This document shows, one piece after another, positions 1 to 6,565 of a stretch of DNA of 14,748 nucleotides. The notes beneath the pieces were generated by a model that made no database searches, was not told where the DNA came from, and worked only from the letters and a program-made list of their open reading frames with translations. Every line of letters starts with the position of its first letter. The first letter of the stretch is position 1. Made by a program: the position numbers and the translations under genes. This DNA is from Euryarchaeota archaeon UBA258 (lineage in GTDB: Archaea > Thermoplasmatota > Poseidoniia > Poseidoniales > Poseidoniaceae): NCBI GenBank assembly GCA_002502605.1, contig DAPR01000041.1, positions 1-14,748 of the forward strand. The letters run 5' to 3'.

Positions 1-395
1 ATTGTGTCCATGAACACCTCCCACCTGCGAACAATGATCAGCAGAAGAAGGAAAAATGGAAGCGTAGCGAGGTAATTGTGGGCATGGACTTCCCAAATGC
101 CAATTTCACGCTTACCGGTGGTGTAATGCACATCATAATGCGCCACAAATTCGTGTGCAATAAGCGCCGCAAAACACATCAACATCACCAGGACATTGAC
201 TTCAAAAATCAAGGTCAGCACAAGAGGCAGACCGATTTGAGCCCCCATCACCAAGTGAATGCTAGCCTCGCGTAGCCCCGAAGTGGCCTCGATGTTGGTC
301 GAACGGTGACACCACCAATCCAACATACTTGCCAAGCCCCAAAGGGGTAACAAGACGTACAGCATCACGTTGAGAACCAAGGTTGCTTCGTCCAA
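1..395 (-). CDS. Multi-pass membrane protein with conserved His residues, C-terminus cut by the window edge
   Basis: An open minus-strand frame runs from about 395 off the left edge (131 residues visible). It shows hydrophobic segments near residues 8-24, 46-66, 66-86 and 109-123. Polar motifs lie between them: DWWCHR (26-31), IEATSG (35-40), a His-Glu pair (HE, 81-82), and a late EVHAHN (102-107). A small bacterial integral-membrane family with the same DWxCHR / IExTSG / HE / EQHxHS pattern exists in my memory, often given misleading names; its function is unknown to me, though the histidines suggest metal or heme binding. Start choice: TTG at 395 has a GGAGG 8 bases upstream; GTG at 368 or ATG at 365 would cut into the first helix. 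An ATG at 428 is in frame but is followed three codons later by TGA (417-419). The SDR gene lies upstream on the same strand, 84 bp away. Confidence 0.6.
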   Translation of the reverse strand, partial: MDEATLVLNVMLYVLLPLWGLASMLDWWCHRSTNIEATSGLREASIHLVMGAQIGLPLVLTLIFEVNVLVMLMCFAALIAHEFVAHYDVHYTTGKREIGIWEVHAHNYLATLPFFLLLLIIVRRWEVFMDT

Positions 396-433
396 GACGG
401 GGGCCTCCGTGTCATTTCAATCCGTCATATCAT

Positions 434-456
434 AAAAAGAAAATACCGGCGCGCCG
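434..456 (-). terminator. Possible terminator after the SDR gene: GC palindrome plus T-rich tract
   Basis: On the minus strand, about 24 bases past the SDR stop codon, the perfect palindrome CGGCGCGCCG (447-456) is followed by TATTTTCTTTTT (434-445). A T-rich run is the core of archaeal termination signals, and the palindrome could add a short stem. The same AT-rich stretch could instead be the TATA element of the membrane-protein gene, whose candidate starts lie 35-70 bp further on. The two readings are not exclusive. Confidence 0.35.
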
Positions 457-479
457 ATGGATTGGTTGCGAATGTAAAA

Positions 480-1481
480 TCAGGGCAACGAATCCAAAGC
501 GTCGAGCAAGGTCGACTCAACAGCCCTTGGCTCCATTCCAAGCACAGAAAAACTCGCCCCGACATCATAGCCAACATGCCGGCCCAAGCTCGAACGAACA
601 GTTTTGACCGATAGTTTTGGATGGAACATGGCCATGACTGAAGCCAACCAGGAGGGAAGCGTTCGGACCGGATAGGAGCCTTCAGGGCGCAATCGCCTCA
701 ATTCAACCCCAATTTCCCGCATCCACAATCCTTTGGCGTGGAGGATAAGCCGACTTCCATCTGGCCCCAAGGTCATCGCTGCGATGTGGGCGTCTGCTAC
801 GTCGCGCACATCAACAAAATTGAGATGGGTGTGAAGGACAAACGGCAACTTGCCTGCGAAGTGTTTCAAGTACGCCATCGAACCGTTCAGGTGGCGTGGA
901 TGGTGAATTGGTCCGAACACGATTGAGGGATGGATGGTCACCAAACGCGGTTTTGATTCGGACTTCATTTGATCGACAAAAGACCGCATTACCCGCTCCC
1001 CCTCCGCTTTTGCAAAACCGTACGGGTTGAGTGTTGTCGAAGCATCTTCACACCAATCTTCTGCGGTGAAAACGGTTCCGTTGACGTACCGAGAACTGCG
1101 AATAGCAGCGACCGAGGACGTGTGAATGATGGTTTTCACCCCACCGCTGCGCCTGATGGCATCGCACAGGTGTTTTGTACCGGTCACAGACGGATCGATT
1201 AAGTCGCGTTGCACCTCACTGATTCCAACCATTAAAACAGCAGCACAATGGATGACAGTCGTGCACCCATCAACGGCCTTGTCCACGCTTTCTGCATTCA
1301 ATAAATCCATTTCCACAACGGTAAGTGCACCACCTTCACCAACTGGAAAAGCACGAAGAAATTCCGCAGTTTCTGCCTTTCTTGCTGTGGCTCGAACTGT
1401 ATGCCCTTGAGCCAAGAGCCGTTCGACGACATGGGAACCAATGAACCCAGCAGCTCCAGTGACAAGGACCACCATGCACAT
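480..1481 (-). CDS. Extended SDR / NAD-dependent epimerase-dehydratase family oxidoreductase
   Basis: A 333-residue Rossmann-fold protein. The nucleotide-binding loop TGAAGFIG is at residues 8-15, the acidic MDL that follows strand 3 at 58-60, HCAA at 78-81, the catalytic Ser region TSSVAA at 121-126, and the catalytic Tyr-Lys pair as YGFAK (Tyr154, Lys158). After that come HPSIVFGP (184-191) and NFVDVRDVADAH (221-232), both typical of extended SDRs of the 3-beta-hydroxysteroid dehydrogenase / dihydroflavonol-4-reductase group. Length is normal for the class. The family oxidises or reduces sugars, sterol-like or flavonoid-like substrates with NAD(P); the actual substrate cannot be told from sequence. 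Start is ATG at 1481; a second ATG at 1475 (MVVLVTGAAG) is equally good and closer to the usual distance from the glycine loop. It is divergent from the lipoprotein hydrolase, with a 76-bp gap holding an inverted repeat. Confidence 0.88.
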   Translation of the reverse strand: MCMVVLVTGAAGFIGSHVVERLLAQGHTVRATARKAETAEFLRAFPVGEGGALTVVEMDLLNAESVDKAVDGCTTVIHCAAVLMVGISEVQRDLIDPSVTGTKHLCDAIRRSGGVKTIIHTSSVAAIRSSRYVNGTVFTAEDWCEDASTTLNPYGFAKAEGERVMRSFVDQMKSESKPRLVTIHPSIVFGPIHHPRHLNGSMAYLKHFAGKLPFVLHTHLNFVDVRDVADAHIAAMTLGPDGSRLILHAKGLWMREIGVELRRLRPEGSYPVRTLPSWLASVMAMFHPKLSVKTVRSSLGRHVGYDVGASFSVLGMEPRAVESTLLDALDSLP

Positions 1482-1517
1482 CCCAAGAGCAAGCCCCTTT
1501 TGATGTTACAGCAACCA

Positions 1518-1534
1518 ATCATCACATTGATGAT
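1518..1534. promoter_or_regulatory. Inverted repeat in the divergent promoter between SDR and lipoprotein hydrolase
   Basis: ATCATCA-CAT-TGATGAT: 7-bp perfect arms around a 3-base centre. It lies 24-40 bp before the lipoprotein start at 1558 and 37-53 bp before the SDR start at 1481, which is where an archaeal TATA box or operator would sit if the hydrolase is transcribed without a leader. A dyad of this size is typical of a dimeric repressor site. No regulator is identified. Confidence 0.4.
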
Positions 1535-1557
1535 ATCCGGCAGGCCCCCAAGAAATA

Positions 1558-3342
1558 ATGCGGTCCGCTTGGCTGTTGGTCCTTCTGGTGTTGCTCGGCC
1601 CCCTCTCGGGGTGTTTGGGCGCGCAAGCACCCGATGGTGGCGAAGCAACCGAGTCCTCCATGTACCCAGAGGTATGGGACCGGCACACCCTTGATTGGAA
1701 TTGGACGGACAGCTATTCTTACGTGCTTGAACCCGGGCCTTACACCGCACTCGAAGTGCAAGAGGCCACCTTCGAAGTGGACACCTCAGATGTGTGGGAA
1801 ACGGGCCCTGCCACCTCCAATGTCCACCTGTCTTACTGGTTGCCCTCCAACACAGAGATGGGCGAGCAGGTCCCCGTTATTGCAGTTGTTAGCCCTTATT
1901 TCTCCTTTGGACAACCAGGTGATGAATCCGGTGCAACGAACGTTGTGGGTGCTGGGCGTGGAGAATTCATCTACGACAATTACATTCCTCACGGGTATGC
2001 TTTTGCCCAAGTCTCCGTGTTTGGCACAGAGGAATCCTCGGGCTGTTTTGATTATCGCGGAGAAGGCGAAGGTTGGGGCATTCACCAAGCAGTTGAATGG
2101 CTTGGCGATCAAGAATGGTCGAATGGAAAGGTCGGCCTGTACGGCAAATCATACGAAGGTGCGACCCAATGGGAGGCGGCTGTTCACGGCAGCGACCACC
2201 TCGCAACCATCGTGCCAATTTCAGGCACAACAGGGCTTCACCCACTGTTGTACAAAAACGGGAGTGCAGAAGCCCGCAGCCAAGTTATGCACATGAATTA
2301 CTTTGGCAGCACAGTGGATTACAATGCAGAAGACATGGACAACATCTGCCCAGATATTATCGAAGGCTTGTTTGCCGGTCCGGTGACCTATGGCATGGGC
2401 GAACTCGACCCCTACATGGCCAATTATTACGAAGAGCGCGAACACATCTCAAAAGCCCTAACAAATTACAATGGAAGCGTCTATTGGGTTCAAGGAATGC
2501 AGGATTGGAACGTCGATCCTCACCAAGTCTTCCCGTGGTATCAAATGTTTATTGATGCGGGTTTTGATGTCCGGGGCATGCTTGGCCAATGGGAACACAA
2601 CTATCCAGATCAATGGACAAAGCACAATGCTCAGGATTCCGGTTATGGGGGCGAAGCAATCCAAAACATGACGAGGTGGGATTGGGGCCAGGATTTGTTT
2701 GAATGGTTCGAATATTACCTCAAAGGCGTTGGTGAAAAACCAGATCTTCACGCACAAATCCAACGCAACGACGGCGAGTGGAGAATCGAATCGACATGGC
2801 CACCAGAAGACCGCCAGTGGCAAGATGTGGCTTTGGATGGCTGCACAAAAAGCGGCAACAGCGTACAAGGAGTTTCTGGCGGAGGTGGCACAATTGCCTC
2901 GGTCACCTTCGAGTGTGACGCCATCGATTCAATGAACGACATCCTCATTTCAGGCCTTTCAACCCTCCATCTCGATGTCCAAGCCTCGATGGACGGAGGG
3001 CAAATTTTTGTTGAAATGCAAGACGCAGAAACAGGGCTTCGACTTGGCCATGCAACCATGGACATTCGCTATCATCAAGGCGGTAGCGACCCTACAACCG
3101 TGCTTCCGGGTCAGACGGTAACCATGCTGATGGAATTCCAAGCCATCGACGCCATTCTTCCTGCGGGCCACGGCATTCGCCTCGTGCTCACTGAAACGGG
3201 TGAGGACTACCTCGCTCCTGCTTGCGGAGTGACCTGCCCCGTTACGGTCAACGGCGGCACACTGTCCTTGCCCCACGTGATTCGAGACGGCAGCAACGTC
3301 CTCATCACTCCACAGTCTGAAGATGCGGCCAACAATCAATGA
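1558..3342 (+). CDS. Secreted lipoprotein hydrolase, CocE / X-Pro dipeptidyl-peptidase (S15) family
   Basis: A 594-residue protein. It has a lipoprotein signal: basic MR, a Leu/Val-rich core (5-15) and the lipobox LSGC with Cys19 as lipidation site. After an Asp/Glu-rich linker comes an alpha/beta-hydrolase core: the nucleophile elbow GKSYEG (Ser198) preceded by GKVGLY, a likely acid in MQDWNVD (Asp316 or Asp320), and the likely base His347 in GQWEHN. This order, with a helical cap between elbow and acid, matches the CocE/NonD and PepX family. A C-terminal jelly-roll-like part (about 415-585) contains HLDVQASMDGG and ends in a strand-rich Cys-containing segment (Cys556, Cys560). Family members cleave X-Pro dipeptides or esters/amides; which applies here is open. 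It probably sits on the outer face of the membrane and processes extracellular peptides or acylated compounds. The 3' end overlaps the convergent HTH-CBS gene by 7 bp. Confidence 0.85.
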   Translation: MRSAWLLVLLVLLGPLSGCLGAQAPDGGEATESSMYPEVWDRHTLDWNWTDSYSYVLEPGPYTALEVQEATFEVDTSDVWETGPATSNVHLSYWLPSNTEMGEQVPVIAVVSPYFSFGQPGDESGATNVVGAGRGEFIYDNYIPHGYAFAQVSVFGTEESSGCFDYRGEGEGWGIHQAVEWLGDQEWSNGKVGLYGKSYEGATQWEAAVHGSDHLATIVPISGTTGLHPLLYKNGSAEARSQVMHMNYFGSTVDYNAEDMDNICPDIIEGLFAGPVTYGMGELDPYMANYYEEREHISKALTNYNGSVYWVQGMQDWNVDPHQVFPWYQMFIDAGFDVRGMLGQWEHNYPDQWTKHNAQDSGYGGEAIQNMTRWDWGQDLFEWFEYYLKGVGEKPDLHAQIQRNDGEWRIESTWPPEDRQWQDVALDGCTKSGNSVQGVSGGGGTIASVTFECDAIDSMNDILISGLSTLHLDVQASMDGGQIFVEMQDAETGLRLGHATMDIRYHQGGSDPTTVLPGQTVTMLMEFQAIDAILPAGHGIRLVLTETGEDYLAPACGVTCPVTVNGGTLSLPHVIRDGSNVLITPQSEDAANNQ

Positions 3343-3902
3343 GTGCTGTCGTCTTCTTTGCTGAGCGCCCGGACCATGTCAATGCGGCTGACAAGGCCGC
3401 AAAGGATCCCCGCATCGGTCACCAACAACACCTCATGTTCGACCAACAACCGCCGACCTTCAGTGATGGTGACTCCAAGGTTGACGACTGCGAAATTCAT
3501 CTGCATCACGGATTGAACGGGCCGGTCCGGTTGGACATCGGCGCCAAGCAGACTCGCTTCAGAAACCAGGCCAAGGATTGCACCGCTGTCTGAGACCACG
3601 GGAAGCTGACTGATGCCTTCTCGAACCATGCGTTCAACCGCAGATTGAACCGCATCATCCGGCGCAAGAACAGCGACGTCTTCGACCATAATATCGCCAA
3701 CACTGTGGGGTTGATCGGGCCGCTCACATCGCACCAGTGCTGCGATCAGTCGTCGTAATGTGGATGCCCGGGGGTCGACAGTTCCAAGTTCGACCTTGGC
3801 GATGACTGATTGGGTCAAACCGCTTTCTTCAGCAAGTTGGGCTTGGGTCAGTCCGAGGGTTTTGCGCCATTGTCGCAAGTAACCTCCACTCGGTATCTCC
3901 AT
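3336..3902 (-). CDS. HTH (XRE/Cro-type) transcriptional regulator with two CBS domains
   Basis: Counted from the ATG at 3902, the protein has 188 residues. Residues 8-57 form a helix-turn-helix: LRQWRKTLGLTQAQLAEESG, then LTQSVIAKVELGTVDPRAST, with the GLTQ and IAKVE signature of Cro/CI-like domains. Two CBS motifs follow (about 68-122 and 127-182), each with the GI-QLPVV or LLVTD...GLVS strand pattern. Archaeal regulators of this layout are well known; CBS pairs bind adenine nucleotides or SAM, so DNA binding is probably tuned by cell energy or cofactor state. Start: homologues I recall begin M-x-L/I-P just before the first helix, which favours ATG 3902. A GTG at 3923 adds 7 residues and has a TATA-like GGATAAAAG 28-36 bp upstream (3951-3959), so it is a real alternative if the mRNA is leaderless. 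It is divergent from glutamine synthetase across an AT-rich region. Confidence 0.85.
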   Translation of the reverse strand: MEIPSGGYLRQWRKTLGLTQAQLAEESGLTQSVIAKVELGTVDPRASTLRRLIAALVRCERPDQPHSVGDIMVEDVAVLAPDDAVQSAVERMVREGISQLPVVSDSGAILGLVSEASLLGADVQPDRPVQSVMQMNFAVVNLGVTITEGRRLLVEHEVLLVTDAGILCGLVSRIDMVRALSKEDDSTH

Positions 3903-3979
3903 GCCTCGCCCAAGGCCGCTCACCGAATGAGTTCACCGGTCGGCGCCCAACTTTTATCCAATGTTCCCTTTCTTTCGCA

Positions 3980-4032
3980 TAGTTGTTCAATTGTGCATCG
4001 AAGTCCAAATCTCAAATCCATTCGAACAACTA
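3980..4032. promoter_or_regulatory. Spaced inverted repeat in the HTH-CBS / glutamine synthetase intergenic region
   Basis: TAGTTGTTC (3980-3988) and its exact reverse complement GAACAACTA (4024-4032) are separated by 35 bases. The arm-to-arm centre distance is 44 bp, about four helical turns, so both half-sites would face the same side of the DNA. The pair lies between the regulator and glnA, nearer the regulator. It could be two half-sites for the HTH-CBS protein or for a nitrogen regulator. A chance match cannot be excluded in AT-rich DNA. Confidence 0.35.
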
Positions 4033-4106
4033 GCGACGCGCCTTCTTCGAATAAAAATAATCATTTGAATGAAACAATCTTCTTATTTTGAGCATTAGTC
4101 CACAAT

Positions 4107-4140
4107 TTATGCATAATCATGAGGCGTATGTTTGATATAC
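4107..4140 (+). promoter_or_regulatory. Candidate promoter of glutamine synthetase: TTATGCATAA palindrome and TTTGATATAC box
   Basis: Two AT-rich elements precede the glnA start at 4169. TTTGATATAC (4131-4140) is centred about 33 bp before the ATG, the spacing expected for an archaeal TATA box driving a leaderless or nearly leaderless transcript. Upstream of it, TTATGCATAA (4107-4116) is a perfect 10-bp palindrome that could be an alternative TATA element (giving a leader of about 30 bases that would include AAGGAAG at 4150-4156) or an operator. Which one is used cannot be settled by eye. Confidence 0.4.
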
Positions 4141-4168
4141 CGTCTCGCCAAGGAAGCGACTGATACCT

Positions 4169-5176
4169 ATGATGGATAAAGCGAAATTGGAATACATCTG
4201 GCTTGACGGCTATGAACCAACACAAAACATGCGAAGCAAGACAATGGTGCGAGAGAATTTTTCTGGTGACCTTGAGGAATGCCCTGTTTGGATGTTCGAC
4301 GGATCTTCAACCCGACAAGCCGAAGGTGGCGCATCTGACTGCCTTCTGAAGCCAGTTGCCATTTTCCCAGACCCAGCACGCATCAACGGCTACCTCGTGA
4401 TGTGCGAAGTCATGAACCCCGACGGCACGCCCCACCCAAGCAACGGCCGGGCAACAATTGATGATGACGACAATGATTTCTGGTTCGGGTACGAGCAAGA
4501 ATACTTCATCATGGATGCTGACACACAACTTCCAGTTGGGTTCCCTGTTGGCGGATACCCAGGACCTCAAGGGCTGTATTACTGTTCAGTGGGCGGCAAA
4601 AACACCCATGGACGAAATTTCGTTGAAGAGCACGCAGATTTGTGCCTCGAAGCCGGGATTAATTTCGAAGGCATCAACCAAGAAGTCGCATGCGGCCAGT
4701 GGGAATTCCAAATCTTCGCAAAGGGCGCCAAGCGCGCTGGAGACGAACTTTGGGTCGCACGCTACCTCCTTGACCGATTGACGGAGAATTACGGGTACTA
4801 CATCGAATACCATCCAAAACCGGTCAAGGGCGACTGGAACGGTTCCGGTATGCACGCTAATTTCTCCAACGGAGCAATGCGCGATCAAGGCGGCAAAGCA
4901 CTCTTTGACTCGATCTGTGAAGCCTTCGGCCGAAACATCGAGAAGCACATGGCGGTTTATGGCGCCCATAACGAACTGCGTTTGACAGGCCTCCACGAAA
5001 CACAATCAATTGACCAATTTTCATACGGCGTTTCAGACCGTGGAGCATCAATACGTGTTCCAGCATCCGTCCCGACTGATGGCTGGGTTGGACGTCTTGA
5101 AGATCGCCGACCAGCATCCAACGGCGACCCATACAAGATTGGCGCAGTGATTATTTCAACGACAAAGTCGGCTTGA
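4169..5176 (+). CDS. glnA: Glutamine synthetase, eukaryotic type (GSII)
   Basis: Makes glutamine from glutamate, ammonia and ATP in the cytoplasm. The 335-residue sequence follows the GSII (beta-Grasp plus catalytic) pattern throughout: EYIWLDG (8-14), FDGSST (43-48), the metal-binding YEQEYF (108-113), GGYPGPQGLYYC (128-139), EGINQEVACGQWEFQI (167-182), KPVKGDWNGSGMHANFS (217-233, ATP/substrate loop), RLTGLHET (271-278), RGASIRVP (291-298, glutamate-binding Arg) and EDRRPASN (311-318). It is a little shorter than typical 350-370-residue GSII proteins but has all catalytic blocks. The bacterial and usual archaeal form is the longer GSI; the adenylylation site of GSI is absent, so control is more likely transcriptional or allosteric. 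Start is ATG 4169, with a second ATG immediately after (4172). It stands alone, divergent from the HTH-CBS regulator and convergent with the five-gene cluster, with a 25-bp gap. Confidence 0.95.
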   Translation: MMDKAKLEYIWLDGYEPTQNMRSKTMVRENFSGDLEECPVWMFDGSSTRQAEGGASDCLLKPVAIFPDPARINGYLVMCEVMNPDGTPHPSNGRATIDDDDNDFWFGYEQEYFIMDADTQLPVGFPVGGYPGPQGLYYCSVGGKNTHGRNFVEEHADLCLEAGINFEGINQEVACGQWEFQIFAKGAKRAGDELWVARYLLDRLTENYGYYIEYHPKPVKGDWNGSGMHANFSNGAMRDQGGKALFDSICEAFGRNIEKHMAVYGAHNELRLTGLHETQSIDQFSYGVSDRGASIRVPASVPTDGWVGRLEDRRPASNGDPYKIGAVIISTTKSA

Positions 5177-5194
5177 AGGGCTCTTTGGCAATGA

Positions 5195-5218
5195 ATAAAA
5201 GTCAAACTTCGATTTGAC
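5195..5218 (-). terminator. Hairpin plus T-rich tract ending the five-gene minus-strand cluster
   Basis: On the minus strand GTCAAA-TCGAAG-TTTGAC (5218-5201, 6-bp perfect stem, 6-base loop) is followed at once by TTTTAT (5200-5195). The stem includes the TGA stop of the DUF3592-like gene. A stem followed directly by a T-run has the look of an intrinsic terminator; in archaea the T-run alone can be enough. Confidence 0.45.
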
Positions 5219-6218
5219 CGGTCATGACGCCGCGCATGCTTGCAAAGCCTTCTTTGACGCTTGCATTTTCGGCCTTTGAAATCACCAGGACAATGAACAC
5301 TGAAATGATAACCGGCAAGAACCATTCCCAATTGATTTGGAAACCAGGCCTTAGATCCACTTGACTTGGATCATGGGGGTTGTAAGCAACAGTGTGGGTT
5401 TCGGATCCAGGCAAATTGTTCATCATATAATGCACTGGAGCATGTGCAAAAAAGCCCGACTGGTATGAATGCTCAAACATAATTGTATCCGCATTTTCGT
5501 GTGGTGAGCCGCCGCAGACATAGTCGTCAGGGCCCCCGTCAACCACAACGTGCGTGCAATGCAGTTCGAAAACGGCGCTTGCGTACTGTGTGTCGCTGCA
5601 CCCCCCGTCATCGCTGCAAGAGGTCTCTACCCATTCCTCAAATTCTACGATTTGTGCCTCTCCAGTAGGCCAATCTTGTGCACTGTATTCGCTAAACAGT
5701 GCCACGGAAACGATCATCCCAGAAACGATGCCAAAAATCAAGACAACAGTAAAGGCAAGAGCAGCAGCTATGTTCCCCCAGATGGTCGCCCCATTTTCGA
5801 AATCCTCTGTCCATTGAGGGTCTCTTTCGGAAGCCCAACCCGTGAGGACTCGATTCTCAATCGCACCGTTGTCGTCATTGAGGATGTCCAACGCCAGATC
5901 GAGAAACTGCCTTGCATCGTTTTCGGAATCGAAGGAATACACATCGGCGGTTCTTTGGAAGAATTTGAAATCCAGCTCACTCCTTCCTTGTTTGATTCGC
6001 TCTTGATTGAACCAGTGAATAATTTCGTGTGCGTCGTCTTCACTGTCCCATTTCTTTACAGGAAAATCCGAGAGGCTTGCTGTGTATTTGGGTTTAGAAT
6101 CTGCCGGCAATGAAGGGGAAAAGGGAGACAATGGCTGCTCAGGTTTTGCTGCAGGAAGAGACGGCTCTTCCTTTTCTGCGGATTCAGCACCGACAGTGTC
6201 CCAAAAATTATCGCTCAT
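5202..6218 (-). CDS. Two-helix membrane protein with a DUF3592-like extracellular domain
   Basis: A 338-residue protein of unknown function. The N-terminal 140 residues look cytoplasmic: a Pro/Ser/Glu-rich tail (1-50), then a charged helical part (56-115) with KKWDSEDDAHEIIHWFNQER. A membrane helix spans about 148-175 and another about 298-316, with a short charged C-terminal tail. The outer loop between them carries Cys201, Cys207, Cys221 and Cys235, which could form two disulfides, and ends in HTVAYNPHDPSQVDLRPGF (275-293). That resembles the V-x-Y-N-P-x-x-P-x-x-A-x-L-x-x-G signature I associate with DUF3592 proteins, which are likewise a loop held between two helices. It is the last gene of the minus-strand cluster, 41 bp after the SemiSWEET-like gene, and has no strong ribosome-binding site. 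Role unknown. Confidence 0.6.
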   Translation of the reverse strand: MSDNFWDTVGAESAEKEEPSLPAAKPEQPLSPFSPSLPADSKPKYTASLSDFPVKKWDSEDDAHEIIHWFNQERIKQGRSELDFKFFQRTADVYSFDSENDARQFLDLALDILNDDNGAIENRVLTGWASERDPQWTEDFENGATIWGNIAAALAFTVVLIFGIVSGMIVSVALFSEYSAQDWPTGEAQIVEFEEWVETSCSDDGGCSDTQYASAVFELHCTHVVVDGGPDDYVCGGSPHENADTIMFEHSYQSGFFAHAPVHYMMNNLPGSETHTVAYNPHDPSQVDLRPGFQINWEWFLPVIISVFIVLVISKAENASVKEGFASMRGVMTGQIEV

Positions 6219-6259
6219 GGCTAAATCTCGGAGGGGTCGTTTTTGGTTTTTGCCCCGAT

Positions 6260-6541
6260 TTAACCGGTGGCCGATTCACTTTTTCTTGCGCGCCAGGCGC
6301 CAAGAATGATCGCTCCAATCACGCTTAAGGTCATGATGTTGGCAACAATCATGGCAATTGATTCAACCAGAATGCCATAGATTAACCATAGAAGCAATGC
6401 GATGGAGACGACACTGAATGATGTCAGAGAGAGGCCTTCGTGGCGCTTATGGACCCATACTTCGATGATTTGTGGAATCCACGCAAAAATGCCGATGACG
6501 CCCGCAATCAAACCGATTGCTTCAATCCACATGGCCGCCAT
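6260..6541 (-). CDS. SemiSWEET / MtN3-family half transporter (PQ-loop)
   Basis: A 93-residue, three-helix protein (about 5-27, 41-59, 62-84). The PQ motif is at 23-24 within FAWIPQIIEVW, followed by the HKRHEGLSLTSFSV loop and then LWLIYGI (52-58) and VANIMTL (66-72), with the Asn of the binding pocket. This is the bacterial SemiSWEET plan: one triple-helix bundle that works as a dimer and moves small sugars or related molecules down their gradient. Length is normal (85-100). Start is ATG 6541, with ATG 6532 (MWIEAIG) as an alternative; no clear Shine-Dalgarno. It lies 24 bp after the NERD gene and 41 bp before the DUF3592-like gene, so probably one transcript. The carried substrate is unknown. 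Confidence 0.8.
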   Translation of the reverse strand: MAAMWIEAIGLIAGVIGIFAWIPQIIEVWVHKRHEGLSLTSFSVVSIALLLWLIYGILVESIAMIVANIMTLSVIGAIILGAWRARKSESATG

Positions 6542-6565
6542 GTATTCACAGCGCCCGATGAACCC

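Noticed and set aside
1634..2296. 220-codon plus-strand frame inside the lipoprotein hydrolase gene
   Set aside because: An alternate frame of a well-supported gene, Pro/Thr/Cys-rich without any motif.
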